Part shown: positions 30,631-39,472 of the stretch, piece after piece
How positions within the stretch are numbered: position 1 is the first letter of the stretch
Layout: each line of letters opens with the position of its first letter
Assembly (NCBI GenBank): GCA_003116975.1
Contig: BGKB01000100.1
Coordinates: 1-64,000 of the forward strand
From: Aurantiochytrium sp. KH105
Taxonomy: Eukaryota; Sar; Bigyra; Thraustochytrida; Thraustochytriidae
DNA length: 64,000 bases
Reading direction: 5' to 3'
Made by a program: the position numbers and the translations under genes
The notes under the pieces: model-generated
Told to the model about the DNA's origin: nothing
Database searches by the model: none
Seen by the model: only the letters and a program-made list of their open reading frames with translations

Positions 30631-31235
30631 AGCACGCGCAAGCTCGGCGATTCTGGCCAGCCAAGTCCGTGATGTGCGGACGTCGCAGATCAGGTCACCG
30701 GGGTCTTGGCCGTGCCGCCACAGAAGCGTACGCACAGGCGAGAGCGACGCCAGATTGTGCTGCCAAGGTGCCAAATGAGGCGTGGGCAACGCGCAAGGAT
30801 CACCGCGGTCATTCGACAACTTTCAGTTAGTTCGGGGAGGGTCAGTCAATCAAGTCCTTGTGCAAGTTCATGAGCAAGTCAATGTGCATGTCAATGTGCG
30901 TCACAGTTTATACTAAAGAAAAAAGCCAAAAGAACTCGAGCGCATAAAGAAGGGAAGATGCGCGCTGGCTCGCTCGCTCGCGCGCCCGCATCGAAAGGAG
31001 CGGAATGTGTATGCACGCATGCACGGGAGCAGTTCACAGTGAGCCCATTGGATCTCCATTCAGAGCAAGGCGAGGGGGACGCAATGCCGGCGCAAGACAT
31101 GACAAAGCAAAGAACAAGAGCAATTTGTTCTTTGCTTTTGCATGCGCCCCTAATTTTCGCGTGTCGCGCCGAGCACCGACTGCCCCGTACATGGTCTGCG
31201 CTCTGTGCTCTCGAGCCCTGTGCTCTTTTGCAAGC

Positions 31236-31847
31236 TTACTTTGGCGGCTTGGGCTCCCAGCCCGCAGGCGGTTCCAGAGGAACGCCGTCGAGAATCTTCT
31301 CCTCGCCGTCAGATTCGTCCACATAGTAAAAGTTGAGCGTAGGCGGGCTCTTGGCCGCCTTGCGCCGCGCCGCGCCGTCCATGTAGGGCTCGGGTGTCCG
31401 CGCGAGCATCTCCGCAATCTGCTCCTGCTGCTCCTCCGTAAAGTGGCTAAGCTCAGGGAAATCCGCGCCCTGATAGATGCGCAGACGCTGCATGCGCTGC
31501 TTGCGCAGACGGTTCTTGGGCAGCATGCCATTCACAGCCCGCTCCAAAAGCTCCTCGGGCCTGCCCTTGCGCTCCACAAGGTCCCGCGGCGTCATCGACC
31601 GAAAGCCGCCGGGATATCCGGTGTGCCACCTATACAGCTTTTGGTCGAACTTGCGTCCAGAAAACCTCATGTCCTCCGCGTTCACCACAACCACGTTGTC
31701 ACCGTTGTCCAGGTGCGGCGAAAACGTCGGCTTGTGCTTGCCCATAATCAGCGGGATGATGCGCGTCGCCATGCGCCCCACCACCTGCTCCCGCGCGTCG
31801 ATGAAGTGCCACATTACGTGGTTCATGCGCGACTTGCCGCACGACAT
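31236..31847 (-). CDS. MRPL13: Mitochondrial-type ribosomal protein uL13
   Basis: A 203-residue protein starting at the ATG at 31847. It is the bacterial/organellar type of L13, not the cytosolic L13A/L16 type. Signature segments are WHFIDAREQVVGRMAT, GKHKPTFSPHLDNGD, VVVNAEDMRFSGRKFDQKLY, GYPGG and AVNGMLPKNRLRKQRMQRLR. The match to bacterial L13 begins within ten residues of this start, so there is no long presequence. The upstream frame stays open, but only as a Gln-rich stretch reached from a TTG, so it was left out. The C-terminus extends about 50 residues beyond bacterial L13, ending in a Pro/Lys-rich tail. Its job would be large-subunit assembly in mitochondria. Targeting to a plastid is unlikely because nothing else suggests one. 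Confidence 0.92.
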   Translation of the reverse strand: MSCGKSRMNHVMWHFIDAREQVVGRMATRIIPLIMGKHKPTFSPHLDNGDNVVVVNAEDMRFSGRKFDQKLYRWHTGYPGGFRSMTPRDLVERKGRPEELLERAVNGMLPKNRLRKQRMQRLRIYQGADFPELSHFTEEQQEQIAEMLARTPEPYMDGAARRKAAKSPPTLNFYYVDESDGEEKILDGVPLEPPAGWEPKPPK

Positions 31848-32381
31848 CTTGGCGCTGCCTTTGTTCCTCTTGCTGCTCCTGCTGCTCCTCACCCGCTCTT
31901 TCTCCTGCTCCTGCTGCTGCTGCCGCTGCTGCTGCTGCTTGAGCACGTCCTCCGCGCGTCTCTTGCCGCACAATCCAGCCAGGAAAGGCGATCAGCCAGG
32001 TCGTCTTTTCGCAAGCCTGGCGACCTGCGCGCTCCCAGCGAGCACAACGAGCACGCACAGCCCGCCGTCGCTGCCACCAGCGACGTCTCCGCAAGCCTCG
32101 CGCCGATCGGGACTGGCCCCGCGCGCGCGCTGCGACGTCCTCGTCTCCTCCTCTCCTCCTCCCTTTCCCTTCCAGTCACCGCGCCCGGTTAGGTTTGCCT
32201 AGGGTCGTGGCTGCAAACAGCGCCGGTCTATCGCCACTGTCTTGGGTCTCTTTTTGGTTTTCCTGCATGACATGATGATCGGATAAAAAAAGGCCGCAGC
32301 GCATTCGTCGCTCGCTCGCTCGCTCGCTCTCGCTCGCTCGCTCTGTAGTCGTGGACCCGTTGGGCCAGGCGTCGCGCAAAT
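31848..32381. other. Divergent promoter region between uL13 and AttH-like genes
   Basis: 534 bases. The uL13-proximal part is Gln-codon (CAG/CTG) repeats that continue the open frame. A CTCG array (about 32308-32342) lies 40 bases upstream of the AttH-like start. A shared promoter is likely. Confidence 0.5.
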
Positions 32382-33737
32382 ATGCTCCCATTAGAGGTGG
32401 TCGTGGCCGCCACCACCCTGCTCGCGGCAGCAGCCGGAACATGGCTCCTCAGGAGCACCCCAAAGGTCGAGCGAGGACCCCGCGGCGAGAAACTCGACCC
32501 AGTTGGAGGCACCCGACTCAAGAACTTGCTAGGCTATGGCATGGCTCTCATTGCCAAACACAGAGAACGCCAAGCCTGTGCAAAGGCCTCGTTGCGGGAA
32601 CTCGAGGCCTTTCACAAACCAGAGCCGCATCCTTTCTTCAATGAATCCTTTTACTTTCATGGTTGCGACCGCGATACAGGAGATCATGTGTCAGCCCGCC
32701 TCAGCCGCCACGGTAGCGGGGCCGAGAAGAGCTACGTCGTTTTCTTCCTCGATATCGCTGGCGTTGGAATCTTCTCATTTGAGCGCGATGATGTCCCCGT
32801 TGCCGACGCCGCTCGGGCTTCGGGTCGCCCATCTGCCTGTGGGCTCGAACTCGAGTGTCTCGAGCCCATGCGCAAATGGCGCCTTCGTTTCGACGGCAAA
32901 ATGCGCCGTGGCTGTCACACTCCTCAACAGGCACGTACTCTCTCAGACAGTGACCTCATCGAGGTTAACGTAGATCTCGTCTACGAACGCCAAACTCCAG
33001 TCTTTTACTACATGCGCGACGATTGTGCGGAAACGCTCGCCAAAAATCTTTCGCAGGAACCCTGGGGTATCCAATTCGCCAAGGTTTGTCTCAATCGTTC
33101 CAAAAACCACGGACACTACGAAGACTTTGGCACGCTTTCTGGGACTGTCCACATCGATGGTAATTCTTCACGCGAATACGCCTTTGACACCTTTAGAGAT
33201 CACTCATGGGATATCCGCCGCTGGGCCACGATGGACAGTGTACTCATTCTTCTTGTCACGCTCGAGGAACCCTTGCATCTTTTCGGACACGAATACTGGT
33301 TTCTCGATCTCACGCTTGTATCCATGCCTGGAAACACGAGCGGGGTCGCGCGATACAGCACGGGCTACATGTTGCCCAAAGAGTCTCTTGATCCCGACGC
33401 ACCAGTCCTTTGCCTCGTTCGTGGGACCTCTATTCTCGATGTTCCCTGGGTACGTCACCCCGACGGATCTCGCGAGCCAGAGGCCGAAACGGATGTCGTC
33501 ATGTATGTTCGTCCCGAGGCCGCGCAAAGTCCGGCCATCCCTGTGCGCGTTCACATGAGCGGCACCGTGCGCCGTCTCATCTACTATCCCGATGGAAACC
33601 AATTTCAGTATATGGAGGACGACCTCGATTTTCGAGTCACCAACCTCGCCTCTGGCCAACAAGTCAAGGCCTATGGCAGCCGTCAAAGCGGTTTTCGTCA
33701 AGGTGACTTTGATCCTTCGCTGGGTGGATGTGGATAG
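32382..33737 (+). CDS. AttH/CrtC-like (lipocalin-fold) protein with N-terminal membrane anchor
   Basis: A 451-residue protein from the ATG at 32382. A hydrophobic N-terminus (about residues 4-24, VVVAATTLLAAAAGTWLL) looks like a signal anchor. The rest is rich in beta strands with many aromatic pairs. The sequence RDHSWDIRRW near residue 268 resembles the RDHSWG-R motif of the AttH / hydroxyneurosporene-dehydratase-like (CrtC) superfamily, whose members form double lipocalin barrels. DLDFRVTNLASGQQ near the end would be a late strand. The family is known for isoprenoid hydration in bacteria, but eukaryotic members are uncharacterised. The isoprenoid gene IDI lies two kilobases away, which may be chance. 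The assignment rests on one motif and overall texture, so it is moderate only. Confidence 0.6.
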   Translation: MLPLEVVVAATTLLAAAAGTWLLRSTPKVERGPRGEKLDPVGGTRLKNLLGYGMALIAKHRERQACAKASLRELEAFHKPEPHPFFNESFYFHGCDRDTGDHVSARLSRHGSGAEKSYVVFFLDIAGVGIFSFERDDVPVADAARASGRPSACGLELECLEPMRKWRLRFDGKMRRGCHTPQQARTLSDSDLIEVNVDLVYERQTPVFYYMRDDCAETLAKNLSQEPWGIQFAKVCLNRSKNHGHYEDFGTLSGTVHIDGNSSREYAFDTFRDHSWDIRRWATMDSVLILLVTLEEPLHLFGHEYWFLDLTLVSMPGNTSGVARYSTGYMLPKESLDPDAPVLCLVRGTSILDVPWVRHPDGSREPEAETDVVMYVRPEAAQSPAIPVRVHMSGTVRRLIYYPDGNQFQYMEDDLDFRVTNLASGQQVKAYGSRQSGFRQGDFDPSLGGCG

Positions 33738-34207
33738 ACAGACTGATGCAAATATCTGAACGAGGCGAGCGATGTCTTTTGTGTGTCTAGTATCATTTTG
33801 TTTCTTTCCATCTGATCATGCTGCGACGAACCCAGATTTTCTGCTCTCCCCTGAGAAGAAACTCAAATCTTCAAGGTATCAATAGATGCTGAGTTTCAAG
33901 GTATACGCGTCAAGTCGGTCCTGGTGATAGTGACTGACTGTCTGAAAATAATGGCTGATCGTGCAAAACCCCAAGACTAAATTGTCTGCGCTCAAGGTCT
34001 GATTCCAAGCGCAGAGAATTCAAATAGTTGTGCTGTTTTTTACTTCTTCAAAAACAAAAAAAGCAGCAATCGACAAAGTGACTGACACATAAGCTTGTGA
34101 ATTCACATAGTAATCTACGTCAAAGTGAATGTAGCTCTTTTTCCTCTCTCCAGCTGGAGAGTTTCTGCGTCTCTGATGTGTAAAGTGCGAACATGCAGCG
34201 GGGCAAC
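33738..34207. other. Intergenic between convergent AttH-like and IDI genes
   Basis: AT-rich shared 3' flank of 470 bases, free of long repeats. An AAAAACAAAAAAAGC stretch near 34050 may be part of a polyadenylation region. No gene. Confidence 0.6.
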
Positions 34208-35218
34208 TTACTCCTTGGCCGGAGCGATGCGGTGGATCGTTTCGTGGTCCTCGCAAGACTTGAGGTCACCATCGCGCATCGCCTGCCACCACTTGCCAAG
34301 GAACATCTTCTGGATGTATCCGAACCAAGGGGAAATGAGGGTACCCTTCTCCGGGGCCTCCTCGAGAAAGGTCTTGAGCTCCTCCTCGGAAAAGTAGCGC
34401 GCCTCCGCGACCTCATTTGGCACAGGAGCAACATCAACATCAGCCTGGATGACCAGGACGTGGTCAATCTCGTGCTCGCCCCACTGCGTGCCCTCCATCT
34501 TGGCAACGTAGTGAATACGCGTCAGGTAGTGGAACTTCTCAATGGGCACCTGCTCAGCCTTGATACCGAGCTCGTGCTCGAGCTTGCGGATCGCGGCGCG
34601 CTTCACGCCAAGGGCATCCTTGAGCTCCATCTCACCGTCAACCCAAAGAGGGTGGCTGCAGCACGTGTTGGCCCAGTACGCAGGAAAGGTGATCTTGTCA
34701 TCCGAGCGCTTCTGGAGCAGGAGCTTGCCCTCCGAGTTGAACAGGAAGACGCTAAAGGCGCGGTGCAAAAGACCCTTGTCGATGTTCTCGAGGAGATGCG
34801 TCTCGAGCTTGGTACCCGGTCGCTCTGCCTTATCCTGCGTGTCGACCACGATCACGCGCTCCTCCATGAGGGCCACCTGCGTGGCATCAAAGCTCTGTGC
34901 AATAATAAAAAGGACAAACGCATACAATTCAAGCACAGCATAGAATGCAGCAGTTAGAAGCAGCAGTAGCAAGAAGGCGTGCAAAGTCATGCAGTTAGTT
35001 GAACTGGTCCTCTTCTTCGACACAAACAGGGCTCGCGCGCTTGCGCTCCTCCCTCCCTCGCAGAGTCGCCCGCGACGCGTGCTGCTGGTTGGCGCGATAC
35101 CAATGCCGTCATCCATCACAGCCACGTGCGTGCGCGCGGCGCGCAGCTAAAACGCGCGCACGGCCGGCGCTACGCGGGGCTCATGGACACGTACCTCGAG
35201 GCTCGGGTTGGCGGCCAT
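34208..35218 (-). CDS. IDI1: Isopentenyl-diphosphate delta-isomerase, type 1 (two exons)
   Basis: It interconverts isopentenyl and dimethylallyl diphosphate, the priming step of isoprenoid and sterol synthesis. Proposed exons are 35195-35218 (24 nt, encoding MAANPSLE) and 34208-34894, giving 236 residues, close to other type 1 enzymes. The joined N-terminus reads straight into SFDATQVALMEERVIVVD, which aligns with the start of the family. The Nudix core follows: GLLHRAFSVFLFN, KITFPAYWANTCCSHPL with the catalytic cysteine, and GEHEIDHVL with the catalytic/metal-binding acidic residues. W-containing SPWFGYI and a charged end complete it. Left unspliced, the frame would begin with a hydrophobic stretch that is really intron polypyrimidine sequence. 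No peroxisomal or organelle signal is evident. The gene is downstream of the J-protein gene on the same strand. Confidence 0.92.
34895..35194 (-). other. Spliceosomal intron in IDI1 (300 nt)
   Basis: On the minus strand the donor is GAG|GTACGTG and the acceptor is TTTATTATTGCACAG|AGC, preceded by a T-rich tract. A CTAAC branch-point-like sequence lies at 34957-34953, 59 bases before the acceptor. Phase 0. It joins an eight-codon first exon to the conserved enzyme body and is the only intron defined with confidence in this window. Confidence 0.85.
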
Positions 35219-35660
35219 GGTTGTGTTGTGTGCGGGGAAGTCTGCTTCGAACGGCGCTCCACGTCGGCAACGAGTCGGCGACGGCGACGATGACGATGGG
35301 TTTCTGCTGTCGCGCAATCATCTTACGCGAAAACGTCAGGGGTACCCCCCTCTTACCTCCCACCTACCAGGGAAGTGTGCAAAGGGGGGCAGACACAAGC
35401 AAGAGCTCTTTCTTTCTTTTCTTTATTTCTCTCCTTGCGTTCATTCCCTGTCAATCATTCATTCAGTCATGAACGCATTAGCCTATAGCCTAGGCTAATG
35501 ACATCACACGCGCTCATCGCATGTCAAATTCGTTTTAACTTTTTAAAAATTGCTGGTGGGTCATGGCCCAAAGGCCAAGGACCTCAGAGGGAAAGGAGGA
35601 AAAAGTATGAGAGGCACGACGCCGAACAAATTACCGGACCCAAGAGCCTACAGATAACTT
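35219..35660. other. IDI1 promoter region with a perfect palindrome
   Basis: 442 bases between the J-protein stop and the IDI1 start. A perfect inverted repeat, CATTAGCCTA (35476-35485) and TAGGCTAATG (35491-35500) with five bases between, lies 260 bases upstream of the IDI1 start and 160 beyond the J-protein stop. It could be a terminator-like hairpin in the J-protein 3' end or a protein-binding site. Confidence 0.6.
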
Positions 35661-36532
35661 CTACTTCTTCCTCTTGACGCGTTTCGCATTGGCAAAGCTC
35701 TGCCACGTCTTGGCCCGAGACTCCCGTGTTTCGCGCATGTTTTCTTCTACCTTTTTCACAGACTGCCAATACGCTTGCTCGGACTGCTCCTTTTCTAGCT
35801 CGCGTTCATTGTATTTGCGTTTCATGAGCTCATTCTTGCGACGTTCCCGTTCCCGTGTGGCAAACTCTAGCTTCACCTTGCGATCAGTGGCGACGTCCAA
35901 CGTCCCAAGCTTTTCATCGACCTCAGCGGCGGAGAAGCCCTTGTCCAGAAGCTTTTCCCGTTCCGCAATCACCGAACCTTTGCATTGTTCAATAATGGCC
36001 CGCACGCGACTACGACTGTCATCATCCTGAAGTCGTTCGTAGGCGCGTCTTACTTCGGCAAAGGCGTCTTCCGCGCGAGCATCAGTGGTTTTATCGGGGT
36101 GAACAAGCGTCGACAATTTATGGTATCGCTTCTTGACGTCAAAGGCCGTCGCTTGTTCGTTTTGAATGCCAAGAACCTGAAATGGGTTCGTGTTGATCCA
36201 TTCGTGGTTTTTGCAAAGAATTCTGTCGAGCTGATTGCTCGCGTTCCAGCCAGATGTTTCTTTGCTGTGATCCACAACGCTGCGCGGTCCCTCCGAAGTT
36301 GCGTCTTTTGGTTTGGGTCGGGCTTTTGCCTGCGCCAGATCGCTCTCGAGTGACTCAATATCGTTCATGAAGCTTGCAAGCGGGTCTTCCTCCTCCTCCT
36401 CCTCTTTTCCTTTCTCTTTCTCTGCATCGGAACTCGCTGCAAGAACAGCAGTATCGCCAGCGGCAGAGGCTGAAGCTGCTGAGCTCACGCTAGGTTCCGC
36501 TTCTAGAGGAGTATTAGTAGCAGTGGTAGTAT

Positions 36533-36565
<33 letters not shown>

Positions 36566-37040
36566 CAGCAGCATTCGGAGCAGCAGCGGTGGCAGTACCG
36601 GAGGAAGACGAGGAACCCAGACGCGCACGACATTGCTCCGCGCCCTGGCAAAGTGTCAAGTTCTCTCCATCAACGCGAATACCCTCCTCGTATGCGAGAA
36701 GAGCATCTTGGACGCGCCCCAAATTCAAGAGGGCCGCGCCGCGTCGCCCATGGGCTTTCCCCCAAGTTGGCTTTCTTCGCAGACAAGCATCGGCGTCAGC
36801 AAGTGCATCCTCGTTCGCCTTATTGCGCAAATGCGCCGCAGAGCGATTGCTCAGCAGCAGCGCAAGCGCCTCCTTCACGGCGTCCTCGCTCTCAAACGCC
36901 TCGCACGCCACGATCCCTCGCGAGTACGCAGTCACGGCGGCCTCCAGCTTGCCTTCCCGGAGCCGCGCGTTGCCCTCCTCGCGCGCCTTGGTCGCGGTCT
37001 CCACCGCCGCCTCGGCCGCCGTGCTTGGGTCTGCCATCAT
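35661..37040 (-). CDS. TPR protein fused to a DNAJC8/SPF31-like J protein
   Basis: A 459-residue product starting at the tandem ATGs at 37040. The N-terminal 150 residues carry TPR repeats (EEGNARLREGKLEAAVTAYS; NRSAAHLRNKANEDALADAD; GRRGAALLNLGRVQDALLAYEEG). A Ala/Ser/Thr-rich linker follows, with a CAG-encoded Ala run. The C-terminal half resembles DNAJC8, a spliceosome-associated J protein: the SFMNDIESLESDL entry segment, NPFQVLGI (about 283), the J domain with HPD in VHPDKT (about 313), the KLEFATRERERRKN helix and the closing SRAKTWQSFANAK. J proteins stimulate Hsp70 ATPase through HPD, which is intact. DNAJC8 proteins I know lack TPRs, so this looks like a fusion. TPRs could recruit Hsp70 or Hsp90 tails. 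The upstream frame is open only to a TTG. Confidence 0.88.
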
Positions 37041-37509
37041 GGCGCCTTCCCGGAGTCGCTCTGCCGCCACCAACAACTTACGCGCCGCTGCGAGCGGACG
37101 CGTCCCCCGCCGCGAGGCGAGGTCCGCCTCTGCCGCACGCCGTGCCGTCCGCGCGCGGGCTCCCTCCGCGTCCGTGCGCGCGAGTCCCGCGCCGAGAGAC
37201 TTTGTGCTTTTGCTTTTGCTGGTGCTCTCCAAGTATACACGTGCCCTTTTGGCCTTGGCTTCTCAACGTAGACACTGATGTGCACAACGCAAACTTGCCG
37301 TATCCCGATTCGTTCTAAATCGGTTCGCCGCGCACCTTCGTTGTACGTATACGTAGCCACAAGCCTTTGGCGCCGGGTCACTGGTGTCACTTCGGCAAAA
37401 CCCCAAAGGCCGCTCGCCTTGGTCAGTCGAAAAGAACAGATTCACGGACGTAATAAGGGTGTCGGGCCCCGAGATCCGGACGGGTGCTGCGACCGCTTTT
37501 GAGTAGGAG
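37041..37509. promoter_or_regulatory. Divergent promoter of J-protein and SfsA genes
   Basis: 469 bases separate two opposite start codons. No repeats were seen. The J-protein-proximal half is GC-rich and open in frame. The SfsA-proximal half is more mixed. A shared bidirectional promoter is inferred from position only. Confidence 0.5.
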
Positions 37510-38433
37510 ATGAGGCCGTTTGCATTTCCTGAGGCGCTCGTGCGCGGCGTCATCGAATCGAGACCCAATCGCTTCGTCATGATGGTGCGACATGGAGACG
37601 CAGTCTATAGGTGTCATTGTCCGGTGACAGGCGACATTGCCGGCCTCGACTTTGGCCGCGGCGGCATCCCGTGCTTACTGAGCAAAAACACAGCGCCCAA
37701 GGCCAAGACTGACTTCACCGTTGAAGCCATCTCGCTCGACAACGTCAACATTGCCACCGCGAACGAGGGACAAGATGCTTCGTGGATTGGCATCAACCAG
37801 AACCGCGCAAATCGTTACGTGGAGCATTTCCTGAGGCAGGGAGGCTTGCTCGGTGCCTCACAGGAGGATCAAACGCACGCGGACGTTTCTGTGCCGTCAC
37901 GTAAGCGAAAGAAAACAAAGGCAAAGACGGTGACCAACGATGACGATCGACAGGCTATATTAAGTTCGGACCCGGACACGCAGCGCGAGACCGCAGAGGT
38001 CCAGAGAGAGCGTGTGCTAGGAAAGTCCAAGATTGACTTTCTTATTGGCGACAACCACTTTTGCGAGGTCAAATCTCCTCTCGGGTCGATTCCCACTCAA
38101 GATCATCCCAACTTTGACCCCAAGCGCAAGCGACCCAATGTTGGCATTACGCATCGTCTCATCCGCCACTTCGATGATCTCAGTCTTCTTCTCGAAACGG
38201 ATCCGACGGCTGCGGCGTCCATCATCATTTTCTTCATGTATGATGCACCAATTTTTCGTCCGCCCACGCCAAACGGCAAGAAGGCTCCTGTCAAGGAAAA
38301 AGAGCAGTATCGAACTGTCCTTCAGGCAAGCGCACGCGCGCGCGCCGCAGGTGTACGATTTTGGCAGCTCAACACGCGCATTACGCCTACGCATGTCCAC
38401 TTCGTCTCTCACTTCGACTTGCCAGATCTTTAA
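37510..38433 (+). CDS. SfsA-family protein (sugar fermentation stimulation protein homologue)
   Basis: A 307-residue protein from the ATG at 37510. It follows the SfsA pattern: an N-terminal OB-like part with NRFVMMVRHGDAVYRCHCP and TGDIAGLDFG, then SIDEK-type spacing to DASWIGINQNRANRYVEHFL. A nuclease-like core follows with SKIDFLIGDNHFCEVKSPLG, whose D and E-x-K resemble a PD-(D/E)xK motif. It ends FWQLNTRITPTHVHF. Compared with the roughly 235-residue bacterial proteins it has a charged insert at about 122-170. SfsA was found in E. coli as a DNA-binding regulator of maltose metabolism; its true activity is unsettled. It is mostly a bacterial, archaeal and plant/algal family, so transfer or organelle origin is possible. 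No clear targeting peptide is present. Confidence 0.85.
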   Translation: MRPFAFPEALVRGVIESRPNRFVMMVRHGDAVYRCHCPVTGDIAGLDFGRGGIPCLLSKNTAPKAKTDFTVEAISLDNVNIATANEGQDASWIGINQNRANRYVEHFLRQGGLLGASQEDQTHADVSVPSRKRKKTKAKTVTNDDDRQAILSSDPDTQRETAEVQRERVLGKSKIDFLIGDNHFCEVKSPLGSIPTQDHPNFDPKRKRPNVGITHRLIRHFDDLSLLLETDPTAAASIIIFFMYDAPIFRPPTPNGKKAPVKEKEQYRTVLQASARARAAGVRFWQLNTRITPTHVHFVSHFDLPDL

Positions 38434-39472
38434 AAGCTATACACCAAGTGCACGAAATTGTAGGGGAGACGAGTTACACATAGGCCTACACCAGTATTCC
38501 TTCTCTGTACAAGAGAAGCTCTTGTTCACTTCTTTTCCTGCATTTCAAAATTAAAAACAGTCGATGTGTGTAGCATGGCAGACTGTATACTTATCGTTTC
38601 CAAGCTTAATGAAACCAGTTAGCCGAGCCTTGATCGACTCTAGGCCCTACATTTCCTCTTCTTTTCGTTTCTTGTTCGCGCCAAGCACACCAAGCTCAAG
38701 TCTCGCGTAGCCGTCATTTTCGATCGAAGCCTCGCCGCGATCCACATCATCATCATCCTCACCCTAGCGGCACATCCATCATTCATTCCATTCATTCACC
38801 CATCCATCGCCGTCTTCCCCCGCTGGCCAAGCTTCTCATTCTCTCCCCACCCAGGATACCCCGCCCCGATTAGCAAAGTGCATGCCCGAGGCCGACCCCT
38901 CCCGCTTCGCGTCCAGGTCGAGATCGTCGACGCCCTCGATCGGATCGCCAGGTCCATCGAGTTCTCCGGCGCCCTCCCTGCTCGCCGTCGAGTCGAGCCT
39001 GTGCTTTCCAGGATGACATACATACGTACATAAATAAGCATAACCGCAAGCCAGGAAGGAGCCCAGGCGCAGGCGCTTCGAGCGAGCGCGCGCGCTTGAG
39101 CGCTTGAGCGAGCGAGCGAGCGAGCGCGGGCGCGAGGCCGCGGCCCCTGCTGCGCGCGGCGCGGGCAGACGCGCGAGGCCTCGCCGCGCGCGAGATCGGC
39201 GAGAGCGCGAGATCGGCGAGAGCGCGAGATCGGCATCCATCGGCCGCGGTTGGTGGCGAGGCGACTCCTCGCTGGCGACGACGGCGCGCGCGAAGGCCCG
39301 CCCGGCGGCGGCGCGCGAGGCGCGGAGAGGCGGGCGCGGCGCGTAGGCCCCGCGCCGCAGGCGCAGCGCGCAGCCCCGCCGCGGCCGCAGCTCGCGGAGC
39401 GCGCGCCAGCGTGGACGCGAGCCGAGAGCGGGATATCTGGGATATTCGAGCAAGGAGGCCGGCAACGGCGAG
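38434..39472. other. Intergenic / leader region upstream of topoisomerase I
   Basis: The first 250 bases are AT-rich 3' flank of SfsA. ATTC/CATC short repeats follow near 38780-38810, then a very GC-rich CG/GCGAGC stretch (39090-39420) directly before the topoisomerase start. Long minus-strand frames here are the complement of the charged topoisomerase N-terminus and are not genes. Confidence 0.55.

Larger units (their letters stand above)
25557..31235. other. 5.7-kb gene-poor region with many microsatellites
   Basis: No gene could be supported. Overlapping frames are open on both strands, but their products are Arg/Ala/Ser-rich, frequently switch to translating simple repeats, and have no domain. 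Repeats seen: GGAT run near 26250-26280, GCGAT (26963-26990), T-rich runs (26630-26660, 26880-26960), GCAA (28471-28505), GCGT (28531-28552), GCAT (28593-28614), GATC/ATCG (28728-28746, 28780-28806, 29157-29180), TTGG (29392-29417) and TC (30587-30628). A perfect hairpin (9-bp arms 27972-27980 and 27986-27994) occurs in a less repetitive island at about 27830-28060. The last 400 bases may include the 3' region of the uL13 gene. Confidence 0.5.

Noticed and set aside
31848-31973. Glutamine-rich N-terminal extension of uL13 as a mitochondrial presequence
   Set aside because: It starts at TTG, not ATG, and lacks the Arg-rich amphipathic helix expected of a presequence.
34895-35125. Hydrophobic N-terminal extension of IDI1 as a membrane anchor
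   Set aside because: It begins at a non-ATG codon or an ATG inside a pyrimidine-rich tract next to a consensus acceptor; splicing gives a better family match.
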